The position numbers were made by a program, and so were the translations under genes. Below, in pieces: positions 12,701-24,700 of a DNA stretch of 64,000 nucleotides (position 1 is its first letter; each line of letters opens with the position of its first letter). The notes under the pieces are model-generated. The model saw only the letters and a list, made by a program, of their open reading frames with translations, did not search any database and was not told the origin of the DNA. Source of the stretch: Eucalyptus grandis (taxonomy: Eukaryota > Streptophyta > Magnoliopsida > Myrtales > Myrtaceae). Location: contig NC_052613.1 of the NCBI RefSeq assembly GCF_016545825.1, positions 48,094,112 through 48,158,111 of the forward strand, given 5' to 3'.

Positions 12701-12817
12701 CCGGATTATGACGATGTCCAGCTATTGAAGAATATGCAACTGACACGTTCTCCTGTTTCTGTGACTCAAAAATGGTATAGCAGCAGCAGTTGTTCCGCTC
12801 CCAGCGTTCAAGTTTAA
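9704..12817 (+). CDS. LRK10L-type receptor-like kinase, copy 2 (HCD, non-RD kinase)
   Basis: Exons 9704-10487, 11498-11743 and 11856-12817 join in frame to give 663 aa. Exon 2 is the same length (246 bp) and phase as in the upstream copy, so the two are tandem duplicates. The order is leader, GUB_WAK-like ectodomain (CEPMKCG, YPFYIPG, CPGFEINC), WAK-associated C-terminal region (CYCPDGT), membrane span (GIGSLVIGLLSYLI), then kinase with GDGGFGTVYYG, VAVK, DFGLSR and GTPGYVDPEY. The catalytic loop reads HCDVKTNN where copy 1 has HRDVKTNN; the codon is TGT, one C-to-T change from CGT. The catalytic Asp and Asn remain. Loss of the Arg removes the usual link to activation-loop phosphorylation, as in known non-RD immune kinases, so activity or regulation may differ. 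No frameshift or stop is seen and the coding sequence looks maintained. ATG at 9704 was chosen because it precedes a hydrophobic leader and aligns with copy 1. Confidence 0.9.
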
Positions 12818-12969
12818 TTTGAATTTTTCATGAGCTGCCAGTACATACTTTGCATGTAAGCGAGTGGTTATGTATATTGCACCTGAGGTGCCAGGGTTTA
12901 TGGTTGGGCTAATATCCGCATGAATGTACGCCATATTAAGCACATTTTGTCGATCTCATTTGCAAATGA

Positions 12970-13656
12970 TATGGAATGACATACAGTGTTATCTACTTCA
13001 TCTTTTTGCTTCTGTACTCTTTAGAATCAAGAATTTAACCTACTTCCTATTTGATAAGATAGTAAAGCGAGGAGAGGAGAGACGACTGATATAATTATCT
13101 ATTGAGCGTTATCTTAATGGTTGCACATTTGGCCATGGATATCTCAATATCTCTAGTTGTCAACAAGAGACGAAAACACGGATGCAATGTCAACATATCA
13201 GTAATGCATTGTAACTTTTCTGGTTCTCAAGCTGAAATTAAGTGCCATGCAAAAATCAGCCAATATGGCTTTGCTCATGCTGTTGCACCACACATTTACC
13301 AATTTATGAATGTACAAAACATTGAGTGGCGCTGCTCTAAGGTAAATTAGTAATGCTTACAATTGGATGTCGCGGTGAAACAAAAACCATATAACAAGTA
13401 CAAATATCAGAAGACAGCTTCAACCCAACAATGGAAGATAAAAAGGAACTCACTAAATAAAATAAAAAGATAATTGGCTTATTAAACTCTGCATTTAAAT
13501 GAAGGACTACAATCCTTTCTAAACAATACAATTATCAAAACAGAAAATGCCTTACATCGGAAAATCTAATTAACTTCTGCAGCTAGCTGCTCTTTTTTTC
13601 CACATAGAGCTAAGTGGGTTGGCTTACATGAGTGGGTCGCTGGGACACTCCACTAT
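12970..13656. other. 3' flank of the carrier pseudogene, left edge of the segmental duplication
   Basis: From about 12970 the DNA resembles the 3' flank of the intact carrier gene (from about 21220), sharing words such as TAGAATC, AAAAATCAGCCA and GGTAAAT in the same order. The duplicated block therefore begins about 150 bp beyond the stop of the second receptor kinase. The small frames here have no support as genes. Confidence 0.55.
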
Positions 13657-14191
13657 TTACTCCCACTTCAGCTCCTTGGGTTTCTGGTTGGCGATGGGAT
13701 TGGGAATGGGAATGGGAATAGATAGTGCATGTATTTTGTCTGGAGGTAATACTTGTTGCAAATATCTATGTACCGTCTCATAACTGGTAAACATAACAAT
13801 GGTGTACGGAGTAGTCCTCAGTAATTTTGTGGCACAGCCTCGATAAAATTTAGAAATACCCTCCTTCTGAAATACTTCCTTTAAAAGAGAGAATTATGAA
13901 ACAATATAACTCTCCAGTCCAGAAAAAGAAAAAATACCTCAAGTGGATAAGTTATGATGGAGGCAGTGAGCTTAGATACTGTGGAAGCAATGGCTACACT
14001 TCCGTGGCCAAGTTGATCGACAGTTGTATTGTCTGGAAACAAATTACAGGCAAAAAGCAATAACTATGTCGAAATAAAAATAAAAAAAATACAAAATACA
14101 AAAAATACAAAAAAATACAACAAATAGCAACAAATAATGCAACCACTTAGAACAAGCATATACCTTTTCTCACTATGTAATGTCTGATCTT

Positions 14192-14209
14192 TCTTTCGAC
14201 CAAAAAAAA
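14192..14209 (+). mobile_element. 18-bp poly(A)-ended micro-insertion with 13-bp target-site duplication
   Basis: The word AATGTCTGATCTT occurs at 14179-14191 and 14210-14222. Between the copies is TCTTTCGACCAAAAAAAA. The intact sister gene has one uninterrupted version here. A poly(A)-ended insert with a 13-bp duplication is the mark of target-primed reverse transcription, that is, an extremely 5'-truncated LINE or SINE copy. The 31-bp gain is not a multiple of three and shifts the exon frame. Confidence 0.75.
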
Positions 14210-17200
14210 AATGTCTGATCTTCTCATATGCTGGAAACTGAATTGCAACGTGACTTAGTCCAACCAGTGATGGGAGAATGCCACTGTTCCAAAGAAAGTA
14301 GGGAAAAATGTACAAATAAAAATTGAAATATTCCTCATAGAATGTCTGGAATTGGGAACTGCTCCTAGCAGATGTAAAAACTGACCTATACAAACCACAG
14401 AGACCTTCCTCACATGCAATCCTGCTTAAAGCAGAACATACGCTTATGTAAGGAACCACTTCTGGTCTCTTACCCTGTGTCTACAATAAGAAAGGCAACT
14501 GAATTTCATAGGTAAAGTCTTAAAAGATGATCCTTCACTCAGCACATAGAGGATATATGCCCATTGCAAATAGACTGCAGGACTTTAGACAGAGAAGACA
14601 AACATGGAATTACTATTCTCCGTAACATCTCAACTTTCTCATAAAAAAATTTTGCAATGTTTACCAAACATAAGCAAGAGAGCTGAAAAAATCATTTGCA
14701 CAAATTATATTGCAGTTTCTGCGGTTATATTGTGACTTCTGGGGTAATATTCTGAAGTTACCCAAGCCAAGCGACAAGGTCAAATATGAGATATCAAGAA
14801 TAACTGAAACTTGGCGTCATGCAATTATTTTTTTTGTCTGAAATTCTCATCATAGAGGAACTCACTAAGGCAGAATACCCACTGATCAGCTCACTTGAAA
14901 TCTGATTACTACAACCCATAAAGTATTTGTAGTGATTGCTGTGGCAGCTCCAGCGCCCACAGCAGCAATCATGATGGCACCAGTGCTTGCTTGATTGCCA
15001 TTGTCAACTGCATCCAAAGACATTGAGTGCTTTATAAGCTCAAACAACAAAGTATACATGAATGGACTTCATTTCCAACATATATAATCCATAGTTGCTG
15101 ATAAAATGTATTCAATGAAAAGCTTCAATCTAGGAGATCCATTACTAAGTAAATGATACTTTGAAAAGCAACCATTTGAATGGACTAGGCCCTTAAGTCT
15201 CTCGTATACCGGAAAGAAGACCTGCATATAAATAAGCATTCTGTCATTTGAAAGAGCATATAAAGCAAACACATTATTATCACATGCATCACATTATGTG
15301 AGACAAAATCATTTTAACCTGTAAAAATCAGCAACTTGCAAAGGTCCAGCAGATCATCTAAGATGATAGAATGAATTCCAGATTGACTAATAAGATGTGA
15401 AATTGATTGCGTACTAAAGAAACTTGTTTTCCTAACAACTGACTTCCTCGAATATAAATAAATTGTGTGTATAACATGCATATATAAGATATGCAGGATA
15501 CAAACAGGGTTCCCCATCTCCCAGATAAGAAATTAGCACTGTAGATATTTCTCCCAGCCACCAATTCTTTTATGGAAGGAGAGGAACATATAGTTGCCTC
15601 ACTCCATATGTGTTGTTGTTTAGAGACTATGTCCCAGCTTATTTCCACTATGAACTGATTGTGAAGTATTTACTGCAAAAACTTTGTGGCTGAGCACCCT
15701 TTCCCTTTGTGTACTTACCCGACATTGACTTAAGTAAAAGGTGATTATGGTAAGAATGACATCAGTTGACAGTGGTGGTATAACAACTAACAAGATGTGG
15801 TCACTGACCAGCATTGTCACTCAATCTTCACCGATAGACGATTATATACGCGACTGCCTTATCACTAATCACTATTTGATAGACAAAAATTCGTAATAGA
15901 TGGCAATTAGGTTCGAAGCTGTTGGCGAGAAAATCAGCATAACAAAATTCTTATCGACAATAGCAACAGATGCAATCTAATTTTCTTGCACTGACTAAAA
16001 CTAATAATTCCAGTCAATAGAAGAAAATAGTAGTACTACTCACAGCCCAGTTCGGAAGAAGAGCCAGAATTGTTGGTGAGAGACCGTGGTACAGTCCCTT
16101 CACGCCTTCCTGCTTTATTATGTACTGAAAGCTTGTGATTATAATGCTTCCTGCATGTAAATGGGAAAAAGATAAGACTTGAACAATTAGGTAAACCCAA
16201 AAACTGTTTCAGAAGCACTGATAGCTTTTCTGAGTAATTATAAGTAATAGTTCCAGAAAGAGAGCAAAAAAAGATGTGCAAGATTTAATCATAAGGGTTT
16301 TGAGGCATTCTCAAGGTCAAAATGTTGCAAAAGTAGACAAGATAAACAGTTGAAGTTCAATGGTGAAGGATAGCCATTCAATCAATTAATTGCATAATAT
16401 TAGGTTGACTATACTCTAGTATCATTATGACATACTCTTTCCTTTTTCATTTACCTATTTGTGCTTTCTGCACAGTTACCATCTTCAATCACTGTCAATG
16501 TACTATTTTCCGTTAATTCTACCTATAAGTAATATGTTGTTCTTTCGCCTATCAGGGAAACTTGAAAAATGTCACTTTTTATGCATCACACCTATCTGAT
16601 GTAAAACCTGACGAATTCACACCTCATAAGGATGGCAAGATCTACAAATGAAACAGATATTAGAATTTGGATGAAAGTAAAGATGAAAGGAAATGCCACC
16701 TCTTAATTCTTCTCACATCATTCAAAATCACTTAATCTTCCTGATTGTGTGTTACTAATCCTAGAGCAATTCCATGAAAGAATTCAAATACCTGATTCCA
16801 CCCAGTGAAAAAAGCCCCGGTTGTTATTATTTCCACATATCAGTCAAAGTCGCTACCGTTCTAATTTCACTACTGAAGACAATTAACAGTTATAAACTAT
16901 TTCAATTGGGCAACAGTGGACTTTGAATCAACCAGTTGTTGAGAGATGCTTTTAGAAGATAAAAAAAGAATTCCCATCAACTTATGATTTATCCAAATAA
17001 ATCCTAAAGATCAAATATAGAAGAAACCTCTGTACATTTTAGAATGTACATCAACACTCAAGCAAAGGTTCGCATGCCAGACTGGATAAACAGGAAAATC
17101 GGTTGCCAGAGGAAGAAAGGGATGGGTGAGTGCATGGAAAAGTACTTTCCGCAGGTCATGCGAATTGGCAAATTGGCATGAAATTCCTTGTTGAACTATA

Positions 17201-18239
17201 ACTACACCAGTAGGATAGAAGTAGACCTAAGAAAACCTCCATGCCATTAAAATGGCTAAATCAAGGAGGATTTTTCTTCACTGAACCAATGGTTTGAAAT
17301 CCATTATACGAATATTTCCGATGCAAATATCGCATCCTTGATCCTAGGTGAAACATATTAATAAGAATATTAAATTTTACTCAGACTCTGGTGCCCTCAT
17401 TGAAAGATCTTAACAAGCTGGTAAAGAATAGTCTGCCTTTGCCTTGGTTCCATGAAAGACAGGAGTCGTACCTCATCATTTCAAAGCACAAAACTGGAAT
17501 GTAGCCAACAGACGGACAACCCTAGATTCTTGACAAGGGCAACCTTGACAACTTCACGCAGGACGGACATGGGGCAAAGTGAATAGCAAATGGGAGTGCT
17601 TAGGTACTGTTTGACTGCTACTTGGCTCTGCTGGAACTCTTTAGGCACATTCCCTTGCCCTTTTTAGTTTGATAGGTGACGCCGCCATTGCCCTTAGCCA
17701 TGTATTACCTTAAGTTGTTACTAAACTACACCAGAGAGAATTTAAGACTCTATTGAACGAGTGTACACGGAGACTTGAGGGAGCCAAGCAAGCCGTTCAT
17801 CAAAGATAGTTCAAATTCCTAATATCGGCGGACAATCTTTATTAGTAAGACTCTGGCTGAAGCAATGCCTTCCTCTCAACTAACACTGATGTAACTAAGC
17901 ACGGAATGAACCGAATTTCCCTAAGAGATCTGTGTAATGGGTCTAAGTACTGAATGCAGGCAAAACAACCATGTGACCATGCATTCATCAATCCAGGTAG
18001 AATTCTGACAGCCCAAATGAACCCTCTCCCCGTTAACTCGCTAGAGCCAGCAGTGCTCAAGACCCTGTTGTTAGCAGCAAAATCCACTCTGGCTTCTGCA
18101 TACTAAAGTAGCCGTTCATCTGAAACTTCTTACGAAGTCCCACTCATTGTGTCCACTTAAGCTCATGCAGTCAAATTTAGATGTCTGTTTGTAATGCAAT
18201 ATAATAAATGATTTGTATAACTAGCACTAGCAGATATGT

Positions 18240-19300
18240 TATAAAGCAAATAGAAAGGTCCAACTAATTTAAAGAAACCTACTTTGATCGCAGTTCAACT
18301 TCGATCCATTTTGACTCTATATTCAGATTTGGTCTCCGTTAACTTTGTGTCTAATGTTGTTGTTCAAGGCGTGACATGTCAATATCAAATATATATCTCT
18401 CCCCCCTTGTGTCACCAGTGGAAATTCAGCTCAATTCCATTTTCTTTTTCCAAGAAAAATCTTATTTTCCTCGCAGCCCCTGTTTACCAAATGGCTCAAG
18501 CTCAATTCCGGGTCGCTCGGATCTTAATCTCATCACCTCATATATAAGCCCGCGCGCCTCAACCGCGGTCGGTAACCGTTGTTAGTGGAGGTCGACCATG
18601 AAAAACCGGAACCAGAATAAGGGTCTTCGCCGCGCTCGCCAGGGATGCTTCAGACGACCGTCAACCGTCGCAGAAGGATCAGCGGAGGTCTAGTTGGCGA
18701 TGGGTGAAAGCCGGGGAAGCTGCGACCGAGTGAGTCCGCGCAAAGAAACGATGAACGGTGACGAGGAGGAGCTCCGGCGACGGAGGAGGAAGAAGACCGA
18801 GCTTGTGAGTGGATGAACGGTGCATGAAACTGCAATTTTGGGCGTACGCTGAAAGTAATCAAAGTCTCTAAATTCGTTGGCTGAAGGCTGATTCGAGACG
18901 ATGGAGGTGGTTGGATTTAAGGTTCGCTGGAAAAGTATGGTGGTGTTCACTGAGTACCCGTGTGAAGATGAACTCAATAAAAATTTATTATGAGCCACAA
19001 ATCATTGAATAAGTGTATTCATAATAATTTAGAATTATTTATTATTAAAATTTTAATTCTCATAATAAATTGAAGATTGTCTTCAAATCATTTCTTAATT
19101 TAGCCTCCATGGAAAATCCGAGATTGAGGTGAATGAAGGAAAGAAAATTACATTTTTCTTTTAAAAAAAAAAAAAGAAAAAAAGTATCCTATTAAGCTGA
19201 AAGCACCAAAATATGGAGTGAAGCTGGTGAATTTTTCATGAAAAAAAAAAAAAAAAATTCGAGTTAGAATTGGGATACGATCTAAAATTTATATTTTTTC
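18240..19300 (+). other. Extra DNA in the pseudogene's large intron, with TATA box and exon-like frame on the + strand
   Basis: Relative to the intact copy, whose intron runs straight across the matching point (about 26530), this intron contains about 1 kb more. The extra DNA includes TATATAAG (about 18540), a GC-rich stretch, and a + frame from the ATG at about 18700 that reads as acidic then basic residues (NGDEEELRRRRKKTEL) and ends at a good donor, TTGTGAGTGG (about 18805). That resembles the promoter and first exon of another gene, moved in or captured. I do not recognise the protein. A and T runs at about 19160-19260 suggest retroelement debris. Chance cannot be excluded. Confidence 0.35.
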
Positions 19301-20277
19301 AAAAGAATTTCACCTAAATCGAAAGAAATTCCTCCTCAAGGAACAAAACTCGGAGGGCCAGTTTCCAATTTCCGTGATTAGAGCCGCACTCCCTCCCCAA
19401 AAGCCAGGAGGAAATGATTTAACGGAAGAGCATATGTCTTTTGAACTATACAAATGCATTTCACAAAGAAATTGAGCTGTCTGTCTCCCCTTGTTCAATA
19501 GCTTGTTCTCTTCCTTCTACAGCTAAAACCTCATGAAGCTCAAACAAGCCCACCTCGATCTTGATCCACAAAGCAAGAAAAAAGGTCCATTCTCATCAAG
19601 AGGTAGCTGCATCTTCCAGGAAAGATCATACCTTTGTGCCCAGCGGGAACGCCGTGGACCTAAAGTCTCGTCTTGGTGCCATCCAAGGGACAAACGAAGG
19701 TGGCCGCGATGGTACCTGCGGTAAGTCATATCAACCACCGCTCACAAACCAGCTAGGAAAACCAGCAAGACCCATCATCGCTACTGAAACGACGGAGCTA
19801 GGAATTTCGAAGTTGATAAGCGCACCTGCAGCTGCACCGGCACAGGCTTTGCAGAGGTCATCTCGAGCGTCCCAGCTTGCAGCGACGTGTGAAGCTCCGC
19901 CTCCAGGAGAATCTTGATGATTTCAAGGAACTTGGAGCGAAAACGCAATGCAGATCTGCCTGAAAACTTGGCTTAACGAATTCGATCAATCCACATATAT
20001 AATGAACATAGACAGAGAGAGGGGGGAAATTCGGGGGAAAGCAAAGTCCTCCCATACGTCAATTAATAACTTTCTTATGTTAAAAAGGTTCGTTTGCCGT
20101 CGCTGGAGGGCTTTTCCTTTCCTCACGCGTGAGACACTTGGAATAAGATCTTTCCTCACTTCTGTGCGCTTGTTATACAAGTGGAATAATTATATCCACA
20201 CAGCCAAGTTTATCGGTACATCTGCAGTGCAATTTCGCTTCAACTTCCTTGAGATCGTCAGGATTCTTCTGAGGATT

Positions 20278-20960
20278 GACCAGAGCTTCGCACGGCACCA
20301 GTGGCATTAGCACTCGGATTTCTTCTGCCATGCTGGTGCCAGTGCAGCTGCAGGTTCGCTTATTAGTTTCAGGTGGCCTATTTCTGCATGCTCGTTGATT
20401 GCCGCACTGGATGGTAGCTAGTGGTTCTGGCTTTCGTAGCTGGGTTGTGAGCGGACGTTAATATGACTCGCAGGTGCTATTGCATCCGTCTTTGTTTTCC
20501 CATGGATGTCATCGAGACGAGACTCCAGGTCCGCGGCGTTCCCTCCAGCCACAAAGGTATGATCTTTCTTGGAACATGTAGTTGCTGCTTGATGAGAATT
20601 AACTTTTTTCTCGCTTTGTTGCTGAAGATTGAGACGGGTTTGGTGGAGCTAGTGAGGACAAACTATTGTACAAGGGCAGATGCTCTTTTGATTTGTGAAT
20701 CGCAGTTGTAAAGTCACGCTTGAACCTCAACCTCTTGGCAAGGAAGGCAGTGCTCTACCATTAAGCAATTTCCTCCTCCGATCGGGGGAGGGAATGCGGC
20801 TATAGCACGGAAATTGGAAGTGGCCGTCCAAATTTTAAACTATCGATGGTTTTTTGAGTTATGCTTTTGTAGGTGCAATTTCTTTCAATTTGCTGTATAG
20901 TGTATCCACTAGATATGCAAATTCACTTTAACAAATTGCCGTATGGACATCTAGATTTTA
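20278..20960 (+). pseudogene. NDT-type carrier 5' fragment, third copy, inverted
   Basis: On the + strand, 20278-20352 resembles carrier exon 1 (ending CATGCTGGTGCCAG, then AGCTGCAG and a donor GT). After a short intron, 20474-20557 resembles exon 2, ending DVIETRLQVRGVPSSHK at a GTATG donor. Following DNA to about 20960 matches the start of intron 2 of the other copies in reverse orientation (shared word AGCAATTTCCTCC in complement). Exon 1 has a 1-bp deletion near 20318 and exon 2 another at the CPLD position near 20500, so it is dead. It stands head-to-head with the broken copy, about 370 bp from that copy's exon 1, which points to an inverted duplication during cluster growth. No later exons follow. 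Confidence 0.8.
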
Positions 20961-21748
20961 CCGCATGATCTAAAACAGACAGAACGACAAGATTTAACTA
21001 AAATTATGGGAATTTGCATGAAGTTAAGATGAAGGACGACTGCAGAGTGTAGAAGCCATGAGTGGATTTTGCCGGTAGGAATGGATCTCAACAAGTTCAG
21101 TGCGTAGGAGCTGTTGAGATACTACGGACATCATTAGGAATAAGCCTGGACAGCCCGAAACCTGCGACTTTGACACCATAATGCTTGTTGAAAGGGATGT
21201 TATTAGTTGTCACATGATGCGAAGTGACGTAGTTTTATCTACTTAATTTATTTGCCTCTGTACTCCTTAGAATCGAGAATTCAACATATGCTACAACATT
21301 TACTTCTTTTTGAAGTAGAGACACCTCAATATAGTAAAGTTGGCATCTCAATGATGCATTGTGATTTTGGGTTCTCCAACTGAAATAAGAGCCGTGTAAA
21401 AATCAGCCAGCAAGTTTCTCGCTCATGTTGTTGAGCTACGCATGCACCTATCAATGAAGGCACAAAAATATTAAGAGCGGAGCTGCTCTATGGTAAATCA
21501 ATAGTGCTTACAACCAGACATCTCGCCCATATTCAAAAATCAGACAAGTACAAAAATCAAAAGACAGCCCCTACCCAACAATGGGTTAAAAATAAAGCAA
21601 CAAAGATTATTCTTTTATTCACCTCCGCATTTAAATTAAGCATTACAATTTTGGAAACATAAATTAAAAAAAAAAATTATCAAAATCGGAAAATGGAATA
21701 CATCAGAAAATCTAATCGACTTATGCTGTTAGCTGATCTTTTCTTTCC

Positions 21749-24700
21749 CTACGGAACCATGTGGGTCGGCTTATGTGAGTGGGTCTGCGATTGTTGAGAG
21801 ACTCCACCATTTTTTCCCTCTTTAGTTCCTTGGGTTTCTGGTCGGGGATGGGATCGCGAATGTCTTTTGTCCGGAGGTAATACTTGTACCAAAAATCTAT
21901 GTATCATCTCGTAACTGGTAAATGTAATAACAGCGGATGGAATAGTCCTCATTAAATTTGTAGCACAGCCTCGATAAAACCCAGGGATACCCTCCTTCCG
22001 AAACACTTTCCTGACACAATCAACAACTCCAACATACCGAACCTTAGCTCCATGTCCCTGCTCTTGCAACCGGGAACGTACCACCTGAATAGACAAAGTT
22101 TTAATCAGTTCCTTGTGCAAACAAACACAAGCATATAGGTGAAAGTTACATGCGATGCTTTCACTGAATATAGAGAATTATGAAATAATATTACTCTCCA
22201 GTCCAGAAAAGACAAATACCTCATGTGGATAAGTAATGATGGAGGCAGTGAGCTTAGATATTGATGAGGCAATTGCTACACTTCCGGTACTAAGTTGATC
22301 GACAGTTGTATTATCTGGAAACAATTACAGACAAAAGGCAATAACTGTGTCAAAATCACAAAAAATACAAAAACAACACTTTCATGCACCCACTTAGAAC
22401 AAGCATATACCTTTTTTCGCTATGTAACATTTGATCTTCTCATATGCTGGAAACTGAATCGCAACATGGCTTACTCCTACCAATGACGGGAGAATGCCAC
22501 TGTTCCAAAGGAAGCAGGGGGAAAAGCACCAATAAATGAAATATTCCCGATAGAATGTCTGAACAATTCCAAGCAGTAGCAAAAACTGACCTATACAAAC
22601 CACGGAGACCTTCCTCACGTACGATCCTGCATAAAGCAGAAGGCACGCCTGCATATGGGACCACATCTGGCCTCATACCCTGTGTCTACAATAAGAAACG
22701 CAATTTAATTTCGTAAGTGAAGTGTAAAAGCATAACCCTTCAATCAGCACAATCCTTACATTTTTACTTTTCTAGCAGTGAGCAGCTGTTAAAATTAACA
22801 ACAGCAAACAGGAATTATCTTATGAACCTAGATATTTCAAATGCAAGGATCACAGAAGATATATGCCCATTCCAAATAAACTGTGAGACTTATAGATGGA
22901 GAAGACAAACATGAAATTACTATTCCCAGCAACATCTAAACTTTCTCATTGAATGTGTTTGCAATTTTTACCAAACATAAGCAAAACAGCTGAAATCATT
23001 TGCAGAAAGTATATCATGACTTCTAGGGCAAGTTTCTGAAGTTACCTAAGCCAGCAACCAGGTCACATCTGAGATATCAATAACTGAAGCTCGGTGTGGT
23101 GCAATTATCTTGTAGCCTAAAACTCTAGTCAAAGAGGAAACTCACTAAGGCAGAATAACCACTGACCAACTTACTTGGAGTCTGGTTTTTACAACCCATA
23201 AAGGATTTGTAGTGATTGATGTGGCAGCTCCAGCCCCCACAGCAGCTAGCATGTTGGCACCCGTGCTTACTTGATTGCCATTATCATCTGCATCCAAAAT
23301 CATTCAATGCTTTATAGGACAAAGTATACATTATTAAACTTCATTTTAACATAAATAATCCCCAAATGCTGACAAAATGTATTCAATAAAATGCTTAGAT
23401 TTAGGAGAGCTGTTGTTAAGCAAATAATTATGCGAAAACCAACCATGTGAATGGACTAGCCCCTTAAGTCTCTCGTAAACTGTGAAGTAGACCTACATAT
23501 AAATGAGCATTCTGTCATTTAAAAGAGCATATAAAGCAAACACATTATATCTTGCATGCATCATGTAATGTGAGACCAAATCATTTGTAAAAATCAGCCT
23601 TGCAAAGGTCCAGCATTATCCAAGATGATAGAAGGAACATCCCAGATTGACTAATGAGATGTAAAATTGACCACAGCAGAATATTCTCACATGGCAATTC
23701 CGTTTTCCTAAACTGTAAAGAAGCTTGTCTTCCTAACCATTGTCTTTGTAGAGTAGAAATAAATTGTGTGCATAACACGCACATATAAGATATGTAGAGT
23801 CCAAAAAGGGTTCCTTATCTACCAGCTTAGAGCCACCAATACTTTTAATTCATGAGAGTAACACACAGTTTCATTGTTTAGAGACCATGTCCCAGCTTAC
23901 TTCCACTATAAATTGATTATGAAGCATTAACTGCAAGAACTTTGTGGCAGAGCATGCTTTTCCTTCTGTGCTTACCAGTTGTCTATTTAGTAAAAGGTGA
24001 TTATAGTTTAGAAAGGTATAAGCTAACATTAGCGGTGCAACAGCCAATAAGAGGTGGCCACTGAACAGCACTGCTACCTAGTCTCAACTAACGGATGATG
24101 AGATACGTGGTTGCCCAATCAGATGATAAACAGTTTGCAAGCTGTTGTTTAGAAAATCAGCACAACATTCCTATTTAGCGACAGACGCAAGCTAATGCCA
24201 TACACAGACTAGAATTAACTAGTCTAGTCAATAGAAGAAAAAATAACAATACTCACAGCCCAGTTCGGAAGAAGAGCCAGAATTGTTGGTGAGAGGCCGC
24301 GGTACAGTCCCTTCACACCTTCCTGCCTTACTATGTTCCGTAGGCTTGTGATTATAATGCTTCCTGCGTGTCAATGGGAAACAGATGGAGCAGCAACATA
24401 CTATATGAGACAGAACTAGTAAAAACTTGAAGAGACAGGTAAACCTAAAAATTGTTTCAGGAGCATTGATTGCTTTTCTAAGTAATCACAAGTAAAAGTT
24501 CAAGAAGGAGAGCAAAAAAAGATGTACAAGATTTAATCATAAGAGTTTTGAGGCATTCGCAAGGTCAGCATGTTGAAAAATATGCAAGATAAACAGTTGA
24601 AGTTCAATGGTGGAAGGACAGGTGCATATTAAGTCGGCACAAAAGACAATCCTGGAAAATTTCAGATGCCATTCAATCAATTAGTTGCATAATACTAGGT

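Larger units (their letters stand above)
13657..19905 (-). pseudogene. NDT-type mitochondrial carrier (NAD+ transporter-like), broken copy
   Basis: Exon relics pair one-to-one with the intact copy at 21749-27255: about 19826-19905, 19632-19715, 16043-16151, 15180-15229, 14896-15008, 14390-14478, 14164-14282, 13940-14034 and 13657-13880. Damage is extensive. The exon 1 relic has lost its ATG. An in-frame TAG (19660-19662) replaces the Gln codon that ends the first carrier signature, which reads PLDGTKTRL before the stop. The second signature reads NTLWVVVIRF instead of NPLWVVKTRL. A 31-bp poly(A)-type insertion at 14192-14222 shifts the frame before the sixth helix region. About 150 bp are missing at about 13880, removing the last intron's acceptor and the start of the last exon with the third signature. 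Splice sites of most middle exons are still good, so transcripts may exist. A TATA-like ATTATATATG lies at about 19991-20001 (minus strand). A working protein is not expected. Confidence 0.9.

Noticed and set aside
20738..20800. tRNA-like words (GCAGTGCTCTACCATTAAGC)
   Set aside because: Aligns, in complement, with carrier intron sequence of the sister copies (near 26620-26700); no acceptor stem can be paired.
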